A DNA stretch of 64,000 nucleotides from Streptomyces sp. 71268 (GCF_029392895.1 NZ_CP114200.1:1827501-1891500); one strand, 5' to 3'; shown: positions 26,753-35,556, counted from the stretch's first letter. Translations and numbers: made by a program. Notes: generated from the letters alone by a model not told the origin.

Positions 26753-27676
26753 TCAGCGCGTGGAGCCGTCGCGGCGGGCCCGGTCCGGGTCCGTGGTCAG
26801 GCGTTCCAGGACCGCGTCGGTGGTCTGCCGCGCCACGCTCTCGGCCACCGCGTCGGTGACCGCCCGCTCCGCCTCCCGCTCCCGTTCGGCGCGCTCGCGC
26901 TCGGCCTCCTCCGCCTCCATCTCGGCGATCACGTCGATCGGCGGCGGCGCCTTGGCCAGGAAGATCCAGGTCAGGTACACGCAGAGCAGGAAGGGCGGGA
27001 TGCCGAGGGCGACCTTGACCCAGCCGAGCTGGGTGGCGTCCCCCCACCAGTACAGCGGGAAGAGGATCGCCGACTTGCCGAGCAGGATCAGGCCCCACGC
27101 CCAGGTGGCCTTGGTGTACGCGCGCAGCCGGCCCGGGTTGCGCGTGCGCCAGGACAGGTTCTCCTTCAGGATCGGCCCGAGCAGCACGCCGATCAGCGGG
27201 AACCGGAAGATCGCGGAGAGCACGTACGCCACGGCGAGCCCCAGCGTGTACAGCATGCCCGGCAGGTAGAAGTTCTTCGCGTCGCCGGACATCATCGCGA
27301 AGACGGCGCCGAAGGCCACCCCGAAGACGCCGCTGAAGGCGTGCTTGAGGGTCTCCTTGCGGGCCAGCCGGGCCACCGCGAGCAGCACCGTCAGCGCGAG
27401 GGCCGCGATGGCCGCCACGTGGATGTCCCGCTTGATCGTGTAGATCAGGACGAAGACCAGCCCGGGCACGGTGGTGTCCACCATGCCGCGCACCCCGCCG
27501 AACGCCTCGAGGAGCGCGGTGTCGGCGGCCGCCTTGCTGCGCGCCGCGTCCGCCCCCTCGGCCGTCTCGTTCGTGTCGGGGTCACCTCCGGCCCGCGCCG
27601 GGGCGTGCTCCGCCCCGCGTGCGGCCCCGCCGGGAGGTCCGGCCCCGTTGGAGGCCCACTTGTCGTCAGACGTCAC
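26753..27676 (-). CDS. DUF3159 membrane protein
   Basis: This 307-residue protein has a charged, low-complexity N-terminus (about 60 residues), then five or six hydrophobic helices ('GLVFVLIYTIKRDIHVAAIA', 'LIGVLLGPILKENLSW', 'WAWGLILLGKSAILFPLYWW'). It ends in a strongly charged Glu/Arg coiled tail. The pattern is that of DUF3159, positional equivalent of M. tuberculosis Rv2693c. GTG 27676 has 'AGGAG' 6 nt upstream; that site contains the stop of the OB-fold gene, so the two are coupled. The function is unknown. Confidence 0.88.
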   Translation of the reverse strand: MTSDDKWASNGAGPPGGAARGAEHAPARAGGDPDTNETAEGADAARSKAAADTALLEAFGGVRGMVDTTVPGLVFVLIYTIKRDIHVAAIAALALTVLLAVARLARKETLKHAFSGVFGVAFGAVFAMMSGDAKNFYLPGMLYTLGLAVAYVLSAIFRFPLIGVLLGPILKENLSWRTRNPGRLRAYTKATWAWGLILLGKSAILFPLYWWGDATQLGWVKVALGIPPFLLCVYLTWIFLAKAPPPIDVIAEMEAEEAERERAEREREAERAVTDAVAESVARQTTDAVLERLTTDPDRARRDGSTR

Positions 27677-27679
27677 CCG

Positions 27680-28078
27680 CTACTCCTGTCCGAGCGGTCG
27701 GAGTTCGTACTTGGGGTTGAACAGCACGCGGCGGCCGTGGCTCATCGATATCCGGCCGGAGGCGATCAGCCTGCGGCCCGGCTCGACGCCGACGATGGAG
27801 CGCCTGCCGAGCCAGACCACGTCCAGCGCGGCCGTCCCGTCGAACAGCTCCGCCTCCAGCGCGGGCACGCCCGCGCGGGGCCGCAGCGTGACGGTGCGTA
27901 GCGTACCGGTGACCTTGACGACCTGGCGGTCACCGCACTCGCCGATCTTGACGCACCCGGCGTCCTCGGCGTCCTGCCGCAGCTCCGCGGAGTGCAGGTC
28001 GTCCTGCGACGTCGACAGCCGGTCGAACAGCCGGCGCAGCGGGCCGGCCGGCTTCCCGGGGCGGGATGGGGCACTCAT
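27680..28078 (-). CDS. OB-fold nucleic-acid-binding protein
   Basis: This 132-residue protein has an OB-fold: 'VVKVTGTLRTVTLRPRAG', 'LEAELFDGTAALDVVWLGRR', and 'GRRLIASGRISMSHGRRVLF'. It is the positional equivalent of Rv2694c, encoded beside DUF3159 and DUF3710 proteins across actinobacteria. I chose ATG 28078 ('MSAPSRPGKPAG') because family members start there. A GTG at 28114 overlapping the kdpE stop (GTGA) would add 12 residues and couple it to kdpE. The partner nucleic acid is unknown. In this genome it follows kdpE instead of its usual DUF3710 neighbour. Confidence 0.85.
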   Translation of the reverse strand: MSAPSRPGKPAGPLRRLFDRLSTSQDDLHSAELRQDAEDAGCVKIGECGDRQVVKVTGTLRTVTLRPRAGVPALEAELFDGTAALDVVWLGRRSIVGVEPGRRLIASGRISMSHGRRVLFNPKYELRPLGQE

Positions 28079-28110
28079 ACGGCCCAGGGTACCCGTGCCC
28101 CGTGGGCCAC

Positions 28111-28827
28111 TCACCGCTCGAAGCGGTACCCCATGCCCGGCTCGGTGATGAAGTGTCGCGGGTGCGAGGGGTCGCGCTCCAGCTTGCGGCGCAGTTGCGC
28201 CATGTAGACCCGCAGGTAGTTGGTCTCGGTGCCGTACGAGGGGCCCCAGACCTCCTGGAGTAGCTGCTTCTGGCTGACCAGCCGGCCCGCGTTGCGGACC
28301 AGTACCTCAAGGAGGTGCCACTCGGTGGGCGTGAGGCGCACGTCGGCGCCCTCGCGGTGCGCCTTCTTGGCGGCCAGGTCGATGGAGAAGCTGTCGGTCT
28401 CGACGACCACCGCGTCCTCGCCGCGCCCGGTGGGCTCGGCGCGCCGGACGGCGGCCCGCAACCTGGCCAGCAGCTCGTCCATGCCGAAGGGCTTGGTGAC
28501 GTAGTCGTCGGCCCCGGCGTCCAGCGCCTCCACCTTCTCGTCCGAGGTCTGGCGCGCGGACAGCACCAGGATGGGCACCCGGGTCCAGCCGCGCAGCCCC
28601 TTGATCACCTCGACGCCGTCCATGTCGGGCAGGCCCAGGTCCAGGACGATGACGTCGGGGTGGCGGGCGGCGGCCAGTTGCAGGGCCGTCGCGCCGTCGG
28701 GGGCGGCGTCGACCTCGTACTTGCGCGCCTTCAGGTTGATGACCAGGGCGCGCACGATCTGCGGCTCGTCGTCGACGACGAGCACCCGACCGGGGGTCCG
28801 GGGTTGCCCCTCGGAGGAGCTCAGCAT
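28111..28827 (-). CDS. kdpE: KdpE response regulator
   Basis: This 238-residue OmpR/PhoB-type regulator has a receiver domain with acidic pair Asp19/Asp20, phospho-acceptor Asp63 ('IVLDLGLPDMDG'), and 'VTKPF' at about 111-115. The winged-helix DNA-binding domain includes 'LTPTEWHLLEVLVRNAGRLV' and 'NYLRVYMAQLRRKLE'. The 'GPSYGTETNYLRVY' region is typical of KdpE. It lies 55 bp downstream of kdpD, with a small palindrome in the gap. The expected target is the kdpFABC operon about 8 kb upstream; the two loci are separated by four unrelated genes. Confidence 0.94.
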   Translation of the reverse strand: MLSSSEGQPRTPGRVLVVDDEPQIVRALVINLKARKYEVDAAPDGATALQLAAARHPDVIVLDLGLPDMDGVEVIKGLRGWTRVPILVLSARQTSDEKVEALDAGADDYVTKPFGMDELLARLRAAVRRAEPTGRGEDAVVVETDSFSIDLAAKKAHREGADVRLTPTEWHLLEVLVRNAGRLVSQKQLLQEVWGPSYGTETNYLRVYMAQLRRKLERDPSHPRHFITEPGMGYRFER

Positions 28828-28848
28828 GGTGCCTGCCTTTCTGGCCGG

Positions 28849-28868
28849 GTGCGTACGCGGGTACGCAC
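28849..28868 (-). repeat. 8-bp palindrome in the kdpD-kdpE gap
   Basis: GTGCGTAC and GTACGCAC are separated by GCGG, giving a perfect compact stem-loop about 20 nt upstream of the kdpE start. It could tune the kdpE/kdpD ratio as an RNA hairpin or act as a protein site. Confidence 0.5.
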
Positions 28869-28882
28869 GGAGCGCGTGCGGG

Positions 28883-31528
28883 TCATGAGGTGACCTGGGC
28901 CGGGAGGTCGGGGACGGCCGGCGGGCGGCCGGCGGCGGTGCTCAGGGTGAGGACCATGGTCATGCCGCCGCCCGGGGTGTCCTCGGCGGTCAGGGTGCCG
29001 CCCATCGCCTCGGCGAAGCCGCGCGCGACGGCGAGGCCGAGGCCCACGCCGGCGCCGCGCGGGACGTCGCCGTAGCGCTGGAAGGGCTCGAAGATGCGGT
29101 CCTTGGCGCTGTCGGGGACGCCGGGGCCGCGGTCGGCGACGCGCACCTCGACCCGGTTGCCCAGCGCGCTCGCCGCCACCAGGACGGGCTGGCCCGGCGG
29201 GCTGTACTTCACGGCGTTCTCGACGATGTTGGCGACGCTGCGCTCCAGGAGCCCCGGGTCGACGGCGACCATCGGCAACTCCTCGGGGATGTCCAGGGTC
29301 ACGCTGCCCTCGGGTACGCCGCCGAGCGCCATCGGGACCACCTCGTCGAGGTCGATCTCGCGGATCAGCGGGGTGACGGTGCCGGTCTGGAGGCGCGACA
29401 TGTCGAGCAGGTTGCCCACCAGGTGGTCGAGCCGGTCGGCGCCGTCCTCGATGCCGGCGAGCAGTTCCGCCTCGTCCTCGTCCGACCAGGCGACGTCGTC
29501 GGAGCGCAGCGAGGTCACCGCGGCCTTGATCCCGGCCAGCGGGGTGCGCAGGTCGTGGCTGACGGCGGCGAGCAGCGCGGTGCGGATGCGGTTGCCCTCG
29601 GCCAGCTCGCGCGCCTGCTCGGCCTCGCCCATCAGGCGCTGCCGGTCCAGGACGACGGCGGCCTGGGCGGCGAACGCGGCGAGCACGCGCCGGTCCTCGG
29701 CCGGCAGCACCCGGCCGTTGAGGGCCAGCGCCAGGTGGTCGCCCACGGGCATGTCCACGTCGGCGTCCTCGGGCCGCAACGGCACCCGGGCACCGGGGGC
29801 CGCGGCGCCCGGGGCCGGCGCGCCCTCGCGGGAGGGGTCCGCGCCCTCGCGGGTGGCGGCCGGCTCGTCGTCGGCGGTGGGCGCGGCCGGGGTGGCGGCG
29901 CTGCCCGCGCAGGTCCACGGGGCGGTGTCGGACTCCCGTTCGAGGAGCGCCACCGACTCCATGCCGAAGGTCTCCCGCACCCGTTCCAGCAGGGCCTCCA
30001 GGCTGGTCTCCCCGCGCAGCACGCTGCCCGCGAGGTAGGACAGGATCTCGGACTCGGCCCGCAGTCTGGCCGCCTGGTGGGTGCGGCGGGCCGCCAGGTC
30101 CACCACGGAGGCCACCGCGACGGCCACCGCGAAGAAGATCACGATGGCGACGAGGTTCTTCGGGTCCTGCACGGTCAGGGTGTGCCTGGGCGGCGTGAAG
30201 TAGAAGTTGAGCAGCATCGAGCCGACGGCCGCCGAGGCCAGCGCGGGCAGCAGGCCACCGAGCAGCGCGGCCAGCACCGTCAGGAACAGGAACAGCAGCA
30301 CGTCGTTGGCGAGCCCCGGGCCGTCGTGCAGGGCCGTGAGCAGCAGGGTGAGCAGCGCCGGTCCGCCGACGCCGGTGAGCCAGCCCGCCAGGATGCGGGA
30401 CCGGCCGAGCCGCGCGCCCCGCGCCAGTGGCAGCCCGCGACCCTTGGCCACCTCGCTGTGGGTGACGATGTGCACGTCGAGGTCGGGCCCCGACTCGCGG
30501 GCGACGGTCGCGCCGACGCCGGGGCCGAAGACGTACTGCCACGTCTTGCGGCGGCTGGAGCCGAGCACGATCTGGGTGGCGTTGACGCCGCGCGCGAACT
30601 CCAGGAGGGCGCTCGGGACGTCCTCGCCGATCACGTGGTGGAAGGTGCCGCCGAGGTCCTCGACCAGGGTGCGCTGGACGGCCAGTTCCTTGGGCGAGGC
30701 GGAGGTCAGTCCGTCGCTGCGGGCTATGTAGACGGCGAGCACCTCGCTGCCCGAGCCCTTGGCCGCCATCCGGGAGGCCCGACGGATCAGCGTGCGGCCC
30801 TCGGGTCCGCCGGTCAGGCCCACCACGATGCGCTCGCGCGCCTGCCAGGTGGAGCGGATGCGGTGCTCGGAGCGGTACTGCTGGAGGTACTCGTCGACCC
30901 GGTCCGCGGTCCACAGCAGCGCCAGCTCGCGCAGGGCGGTCAGGTTCCCGGGGCGGAAGTAGTTGGACAGGGCCGCGTTGACCTTGTCGGGCGCGTAGAT
31001 GTTGCCGTGCGCCATGCGGCGGCGCAGCGCCTGGGGCGACATGTCGACCAGTTCGATCTGGTCGGCGCGGCGCACGACCTCGTCGGGGACCGTCTCCCGT
31101 TGCCGCACGCCCGTTATCGACTCCACCACGTCACCCAGCGATTCCAGGTGCTGGATGTTGACGGCGGATATGACGTCGATGCCGGCCTGGAGCAGTTCCT
31201 CGACGTCCTGCCACCGCTTGGCGTTGCGCGAACCGGGCACGTTGGTGTGCGCGAGTTCGTCGACCAGCGCGACGGCCGGCCGCCTGGCGAGTACGGCGTC
31301 GACGTCCATCTCGGTGAACGTGGCGTCCCGGTAGGTGAGCTCACGACGGGGTACCGCCTCCAAGCCGTGCAGCATCACCTCGGTACGCGGCCGACCGTGG
31401 TCCTCGACGAAGCCCACCACGAGGTCCGTGCCGCGCTCGGCCCGCCGATGCCCCTCGGAGAGCATCGCGTACGTCTTGCCGACGCCCGGTGCCGCACCGA
31501 GGTAGATCCGAAGCTTGCCGCGTGCCAT
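28883..31528 (-). CDS. kdpD: KdpD sensor histidine kinase
   Basis: This 881-residue turgor/K+ sensor has a cytosolic KdpD domain with 'GAAPGVGKTYAML' (about 11-23) and 'LVDELAHTNVPGSRN'. Next come a Usp-like domain ('RIVVGLTGGPEGRTLIRRA', about 233-251), four close transmembrane helices (about 390-500), a GAF-like region interrupted by a Pro/Ala/Gly-rich insert, and the kinase core. The core has H-box 'SHDLRTPL' (His658), N-box 'NIVENAVKYS', and 'GVGLGLAVARG'. It phosphorylates KdpE in response to K+ limitation. The gene is divergent from the acetyltransferase gene at 31769. Confidence 0.94.
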   Translation of the reverse strand: MARGKLRIYLGAAPGVGKTYAMLSEGHRRAERGTDLVVGFVEDHGRPRTEVMLHGLEAVPRRELTYRDATFTEMDVDAVLARRPAVALVDELAHTNVPGSRNAKRWQDVEELLQAGIDVISAVNIQHLESLGDVVESITGVRQRETVPDEVVRRADQIELVDMSPQALRRRMAHGNIYAPDKVNAALSNYFRPGNLTALRELALLWTADRVDEYLQQYRSEHRIRSTWQARERIVVGLTGGPEGRTLIRRASRMAAKGSGSEVLAVYIARSDGLTSASPKELAVQRTLVEDLGGTFHHVIGEDVPSALLEFARGVNATQIVLGSSRRKTWQYVFGPGVGATVARESGPDLDVHIVTHSEVAKGRGLPLARGARLGRSRILAGWLTGVGGPALLTLLLTALHDGPGLANDVLLFLFLTVLAALLGGLLPALASAAVGSMLLNFYFTPPRHTLTVQDPKNLVAIVIFFAVAVAVASVVDLAARRTHQAARLRAESEILSYLAGSVLRGETSLEALLERVRETFGMESVALLERESDTAPWTCAGSAATPAAPTADDEPAATREGADPSREGAPAPGAAAPGARVPLRPEDADVDMPVGDHLALALNGRVLPAEDRRVLAAFAAQAAVVLDRQRLMGEAEQARELAEGNRIRTALLAAVSHDLRTPLAGIKAAVTSLRSDDVAWSDEDEAELLAGIEDGADRLDHLVGNLLDMSRLQTGTVTPLIREIDLDEVVPMALGGVPEGSVTLDIPEELPMVAVDPGLLERSVANIVENAVKYSPPGQPVLVAASALGNRVEVRVADRGPGVPDSAKDRIFEPFQRYGDVPRGAGVGLGLAVARGFAEAMGGTLTAEDTPGGGMTMVLTLSTAAGRPPAVPDLPAQVTS

Positions 31529-31768
31529 GTCCTCATTGTCTTTCGTGCCGCGCGCCGTACGGGCGCTCTGTTGACTCTACGACCAGCGAATCGGACAAAC
31601 GTCGCGGACATCACCGCGCGGACCTGTCTTGATACGGCTCTGACGCCGCCCGACCGCCCGGCCCCGCCCGCCCCGCCGAGCGGTGTCGCGCGGGGTGTGG
31701 CCCGGGCTGTCGCCGGCCGGCTCGTAATCCACGCGACGGAGCGGCCGCGCCCTGCGAACATCGCCCGT
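31529..31768. promoter_or_regulatory. divergent promoter region, kdpD and acetyltransferase
   Basis: This 240-bp spacer separates divergent starts. It contains 'TTGACT' on the plus strand but no -10 partner that I can defend. No gene is seen. Confidence 0.35.
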
Positions 31769-32302
31769 ATGGCAGACGTACGCGTGACACACACCTCGGG
31801 GCTGGACTCCACCGCGCTGGCGGCCGTGCGGGCCCTGCTCGACGACGCCTTCGACGGCGACTTCGACGACGCCGACTGGGACCACACGGTCGGCGGGATG
31901 CACGCCCTGCTGTGGGAGGGCAGCGAGTTGATCGCGCACGGCGCCGTGGTGCAGCGGCGGCTGCTGCACGGCGGCCGGGCGCTGCGCGCCGGGTACGTGG
32001 AGGGCGTGGCGGTGCGGGCCGACCGGCGCGGGGTCGGCAAGGGGACGGCCGTGATGGCGGCCCTGGGGCCGGTGCTGCGCGGCGGCTACGAGGTAGGCGC
32101 CCTGTCCGCGGCCGATGGCGCCGACATCTTCTACCAGCGGCTGGGCTGGCAGCGGTGGCAGGGCCGCACGTCGGTGCTCTCGCCCAGCGGCGTGCGGCGC
32201 ACCGAGGAGGACGACGAGAGCACCTTCGTCCTGCCCCTCGGGGCGCCCCTGGACCTGTCCGGCGAGCTGACCTGCGACTGGCGCGAGGGGGACGTGTGGT
32301 GA
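31769..32302 (+). CDS. AAC(2')-like aminoglycoside N-acetyltransferase
   Basis: This 177-residue GNAT protein closely resembles the chromosomal AAC(2')-I group of mycobacteria. Shared landmarks are 'WDHTVGGMHALLWE' (37-50), 'GYVEGVAVRADRRGVGKG' (75-92, with the acetyl-CoA pyrophosphate loop at its end), 'LGWQRWQGRTSVLSP', and the C-terminus 'CDWREGDVW'. AAC(2') enzymes transfer acetyl from acetyl-CoA to the 2'-amino group of aminoglycosides such as gentamicin or tobramycin. In intrinsic carriers the natural substrate may be something else. The length (177) is close to mycobacterial AAC(2')-Ic. It stands alone, divergent from kdpD and convergent with an ABC ATPase gene. Confidence 0.88.
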   Translation: MADVRVTHTSGLDSTALAAVRALLDDAFDGDFDDADWDHTVGGMHALLWEGSELIAHGAVVQRRLLHGGRALRAGYVEGVAVRADRRGVGKGTAVMAALGPVLRGGYEVGALSAADGADIFYQRLGWQRWQGRTSVLSPSGVRRTEEDDESTFVLPLGAPLDLSGELTCDWREGDVW

Positions 32303-32453
32303 CCGGGTGCCCGTGACGGCGCCCCGGACCGCCGGGCGGGCCCGCGTACGGGGGTCGTGGGCCGCCCGGCCTCGGGCGGGCGGCGCCGGGGGGCCGAGTG
32401 GGCCTGGGCGGCCAGGCGGGTGCCAGGTGTCAGAACGGCCAGGCGGCCGGGTG

Positions 32454-33167
32454 TCAGCCGGTCTGGTTGCGGTCCTCGGTGATGTGCCCGTCGCTCAGCT
32501 CCAGGACCCGGTCGGCGAGGCCGAGCAGGTTGGCGTCGTGCGTGGCGACCAGGGCGGTGACGCCCTCGCTGCGCACCACCGCGCGCAGCAGCTCCATCAC
32601 CGCGAGCCCGGTCTCCGCGTCCAACTGCCCGGTCGGCTCGTCCGCGATCAGCAGCGCCGGCCGGTTGGCCAGCGCGCGGGCGATGGCCACGCGCTGCTGC
32701 TGCCCACCGGACAGCTCGCCGGGCCGCTGCTCCGCGTGGTCGGCCAGGCCCACCAGGGACAGCAGCAGGGCGACCCGCTCCTCCCGCTCGGCCGCCGGCG
32801 CCTTGCGCAACCGCATCGGGACGCCGACGTTCTCGGCGGCGCTCAGGATCGGGATCAGGCCGAAGGACTGGAAGACGAAGCCGATCCGGTCCCGCCGCAA
32901 CTGGAGCAGGCCGCTCTCGCCGAGGCCGACGACATCGGTGTCGTCCACGAGGATCTCGCCCGCGTCGGGGGTGTCGAGCCCGCCGATGAGGTTGAGCAGG
33001 GTGGTCTTCCCGGAGCCGGAGCGGCCCTTGAGCGCGACGAGTTCGCCGCGCGGGACGTCGAAGGAGACCCCGCGCAGCGCGTGAACGGCGGCCGGGCCGC
33101 TGCCGTAGGTCCGCCGCAGGTCCCGCACCCGCACCATGTCCGCCCGCTGTAGCGTCTGCTCGCTCAT
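32454..33167 (-). CDS. orphan ABC transporter ATPase (LolD/MacB-type)
   Basis: This 237-residue ABC ATPase is complete: Walker A 'GRSGSGKTT', Q-loop 'FVFQSFGLIPILSAAENV', signature 'LSGGQQQRVAIARAL', Walker B 'LLIADEPTGQLD', and switch His in 'ATHD'. The sequence style is that of the LolD/FtsE/MacB group, which works with FtsX-like permeases. No permease gene is adjacent: a D-lactate dehydrogenase gene lies upstream and an acetyltransferase gene converges downstream. The partner must be encoded elsewhere, or the permease gene has been lost. Confidence 0.9.
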   Translation of the reverse strand: MSEQTLQRADMVRVRDLRRTYGSGPAAVHALRGVSFDVPRGELVALKGRSGSGKTTLLNLIGGLDTPDAGEILVDDTDVVGLGESGLLQLRRDRIGFVFQSFGLIPILSAAENVGVPMRLRKAPAAEREERVALLLSLVGLADHAEQRPGELSGGQQQRVAIARALANRPALLIADEPTGQLDAETGLAVMELLRAVVRSEGVTALVATHDANLLGLADRVLELSDGHITEDRNQTG

Positions 33168-33318
33168 CGCCTGCCGCTCCCCTCCCGGCCCCCGGCCGGC
33201 CGTAACCGATCACGCCGACGCTACGTCACGCACCCCTGGTACGGACAGGCTCCGCGAGCCGCCGCTTCGGACGCGGCCTCGGGGCACGCGCCCGGCGGGC
33301 GGCGCACATGCTCGGCGG

Positions 33319-34311
33319 TCAGCCGGCCACCAGGACGTTCTCGCCCACGCGGCCGGCCAGGTAGTCCTCGATGTTGCCGGCGGTGGCGGCGATGATCTGG
33401 CGCACCGCGTCCCGGGTGAAGTACGCCTGGTGGGAGGTGATCAGCACGTTGCGGAAGGTCATGAGGCGGGCCAGCACGTCGTCGGGCATGGCCTCCATCG
33501 AGTGGTCGACGTAGAAGACCCCGGCCTCCTCCTCGTAGACGTCGAGCCCCACGCCGTCCAGCCGGCCCCGCTTCAACGTGTTCACCAGCGCCGGCGCGTC
33601 GATCAGCCCGCCCCGGCCGGTGTTGATCAGGATCGCCCCGTCCTTCATCCGGGCCAGCGCGGCCGCGTCCACCAGGTGGTGGGTCTCGGGCAGCAACGGC
33701 ACGTGCAGGCTGATCAGGTCGGCCTCGGCGAACAGCCGCTCGCGGTCCACGTACGTCATGCCCAGGGCCCGGCACTCCGGGTTCTCGGCCACGTCCCAGC
33801 CGAGCAGGCGCATCCCGAAGCCGTGCGCGACGCGCGCGAAGGCCGTCCCGATCTGGCCGGTACCCAGCACCCCGGCGGTGCGGCCGTGGAAGTCCCAGCC
33901 CATCAGCCCCGTCAGCCGGAAGTCGAACTCCCGGGTGCGGCCCACGGCCCGCACCGTGCGGCGGTTGACGGCCAGCGCCAGCGCCCAGGCGAACTCGGCC
34001 ACCGCGTACGGCGAGTAGTGCGCGACCCGTGCCACGGTCAGGCCCAGTTCGCGGGCGCGCGCCAGGTCGATGTTGTTGTAGCCGGTCGAGCGCTGGGTGA
34101 TCAGCCGGGTGCCGCCGGCGGCCAGCGTGGTGAGCACGTCGGCGTCCAGGACGTCGTTGACGCCGCTGCTGACGATCTCGTGTCCCTCGGCCACCGCCGC
34201 CGTGTCCCGGCTGAGGAACGTCTCCAGGCACCGCACGCCGAGCCGGTCGCCCAACGCCGTCTCAAGGAGCGGCCGTTCGTCGGCCAGCACTCCAAAGGCC
34301 AGGACGTCCAC
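33319..34311 (-). CDS. D-lactate dehydrogenase-type 2-hydroxyacid dehydrogenase
   Basis: This is a 330-residue NAD-dependent enzyme, the same length as E. coli LdhA. It has the NAD loop 'GVLGTGQIGTAFA' (148-160) and the catalytic triad Arg233 ('NTGRGG'), Glu262 ('DVYEEEAGVF') and His294 ('SHQAYFT'). The likely reaction is pyruvate to D-lactate with NADH oxidation, used when respiration is limited. GTG 34311 is chosen because 'GGAGG' lies 5 nt upstream; an open frame reaches back to 34470 but is low-complexity. It is divergent from an Acg-type nitroreductase gene. Confidence 0.88.
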   Translation of the reverse strand: MDVLAFGVLADERPLLETALGDRLGVRCLETFLSRDTAAVAEGHEIVSSGVNDVLDADVLTTLAAGGTRLITQRSTGYNNIDLARARELGLTVARVAHYSPYAVAEFAWALALAVNRRTVRAVGRTREFDFRLTGLMGWDFHGRTAGVLGTGQIGTAFARVAHGFGMRLLGWDVAENPECRALGMTYVDRERLFAEADLISLHVPLLPETHHLVDAAALARMKDGAILINTGRGGLIDAPALVNTLKRGRLDGVGLDVYEEEAGVFYVDHSMEAMPDDVLARLMTFRNVLITSHQAYFTRDAVRQIIAATAGNIEDYLAGRVGENVLVAG

Positions 34312-34532
34312 AGGTGCCTCCCTCGCCGCTGGGACACGGACGCGTCGGCGCGGCGGTGCGCGGCCCCGGCCGGGGGGCGCGGCGTCCCGCCTGCCTCCCA
34401 CAGGGTGGCATAGCACTTCAAATGTGGCGAAGCAGGGCACTGTGGTGGAGCCTGGAGGAGCGCGCGCCACGTGGTCTCGCTCGCGGTGGCGCGCCGGGCC
34501 ATCGGACCCCCGGACGGGAAAGGGCGGCGCAG
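34312..34532. promoter_or_regulatory. divergent promoter region, D-LDH and nitroreductase
   Basis: This 221-bp spacer holds the promoters of two genes linked to oxygen or redox stress. I looked for a DosR/OsdR-type palindrome and a Rex site and found no convincing match; an A/T-rich patch near 34410-34430 is the best candidate for a promoter core. Confidence 0.35.
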
Positions 34533-35528
34533 ATGTCCGCGCAGCCGCTGACGGACGCGTCCGTCACGGAACTGGTCAGGGAGGCCACGGCGGCCCCGTC
34601 CCTGCACAACGCGCAACCCTGGCGCTTCGTCTACCGCACCACCGAGCGTCTCTTCGAGGTCCACCACGACCCGGAGCGGGCCATGCCACACCTGGACCCC
34701 GACGGCCGGGCCCAGCACCTGGGCTGCGGAGCGGCGCTGTTCAACCTGCGGGTCGCGCTCGCCCACGCGGGCTGGGAGACGGCCACCACGCTGGTGCCGA
34801 GCCCGCTCGACGCCCATCTGCTGGCGACCGTGCGCGCGCTCGACCCGGCGCCCGCCCCCGGTGACCTGGCCGCGCTGCACCCGGCGATCGGCCGCCGCCG
34901 CTCCAGCCGCTCCCCGTTCTCCGCCGAAGCGGTGCCCGAGGACGTCCGGGCGGGCCTGCGCGAGGCCGCGCGGGCGGAGGGCGCGCGGCTGCTGTTCCCC
35001 GACGCCTGGCACGTGGAGACGGTGTTGGAGCTGGTGCGCGACGCCGAGGGACGCGAGGCCCCGTACGCGGCCGACCCCGGTGCGGCCGACGAGACGGCGC
35101 GCTGGACGCGCGTCGAGGGCGCCCGGGCCGGCGTCGAGGGCGTTCCGCCGTACGCCTTCGGGCCCCGCAAGTACGACGGGCGGGCTCCGGTACGCGACTT
35201 CGCCGGCCAGCGGGAGGTGCCCGGTCGGGGCGCCGCGACCTTCGAGGCGGCGCCCCAGCTCGCCCTGCTCGGCACCGAGTCCGACCGGCCGGTCGACTGG
35301 TTGCGCGCGGGCCAGGCCCTGGAGCGGGTGCTGCTCCGGGCCACCCTCGACGGCCTGGCCACCTCGCTGACCTCGCACCCGCTGGAGTGGTCCGACCTGC
35401 GCTGGGCCGCGCGCGACCCGCTGTCCGCCATGGGCCAGGTGCACATGGTGCTGCGGCTGGGCTACGGCCCGACCGGCCCGAGCACGCCCCGGCGCCCGAT
35501 GGCCGAGGTGCTCGCCATCGTGCCCTGA
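34533..35528 (+). CDS. Acg-type nitroreductase family protein
   Basis: This 331-residue protein is of the Acg/nitroreductase type, seen in M. tuberculosis Rv2032 and Rv3131. The N-terminus 'REATAAPSLHNAQPWRF' and the later 'TSHPLEWSDLR' and 'GQVHMVLRLGYGP' are typical. It is a fused two-half nitroreductase fold, and in the studied members FMN is bound or sequestered instead of being used for classical nitroreduction. In mycobacteria and streptomycetes such genes are often hypoxia-induced, which fits its position opposite a D-lactate dehydrogenase gene. It is convergent with kdpC. Confidence 0.85.
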   Translation: MSAQPLTDASVTELVREATAAPSLHNAQPWRFVYRTTERLFEVHHDPERAMPHLDPDGRAQHLGCGAALFNLRVALAHAGWETATTLVPSPLDAHLLATVRALDPAPAPGDLAALHPAIGRRRSSRSPFSAEAVPEDVRAGLREAARAEGARLLFPDAWHVETVLELVRDAEGREAPYAADPGAADETARWTRVEGARAGVEGVPPYAFGPRKYDGRAPVRDFAGQREVPGRGAATFEAAPQLALLGTESDRPVDWLRAGQALERVLLRATLDGLATSLTSHPLEWSDLRWAARDPLSAMGQVHMVLRLGYGPTGPSTPRRPMAEVLAIVP

Positions 35529-35556
35529 GGCGCGCGGCCTGACCCGCGCGGCCTGA

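Noticed and set aside
29423..31768. Long plus-strand frame running into the AAC(2') gene
   Set aside because: It is antisense to kdpD and of compositional type; the real gene begins at ATG 31769.
34312..34532. DosR/OsdR or Rex operator between D-LDH and nitroreductase genes
   Set aside because: No palindrome close to either consensus could be found by eye.
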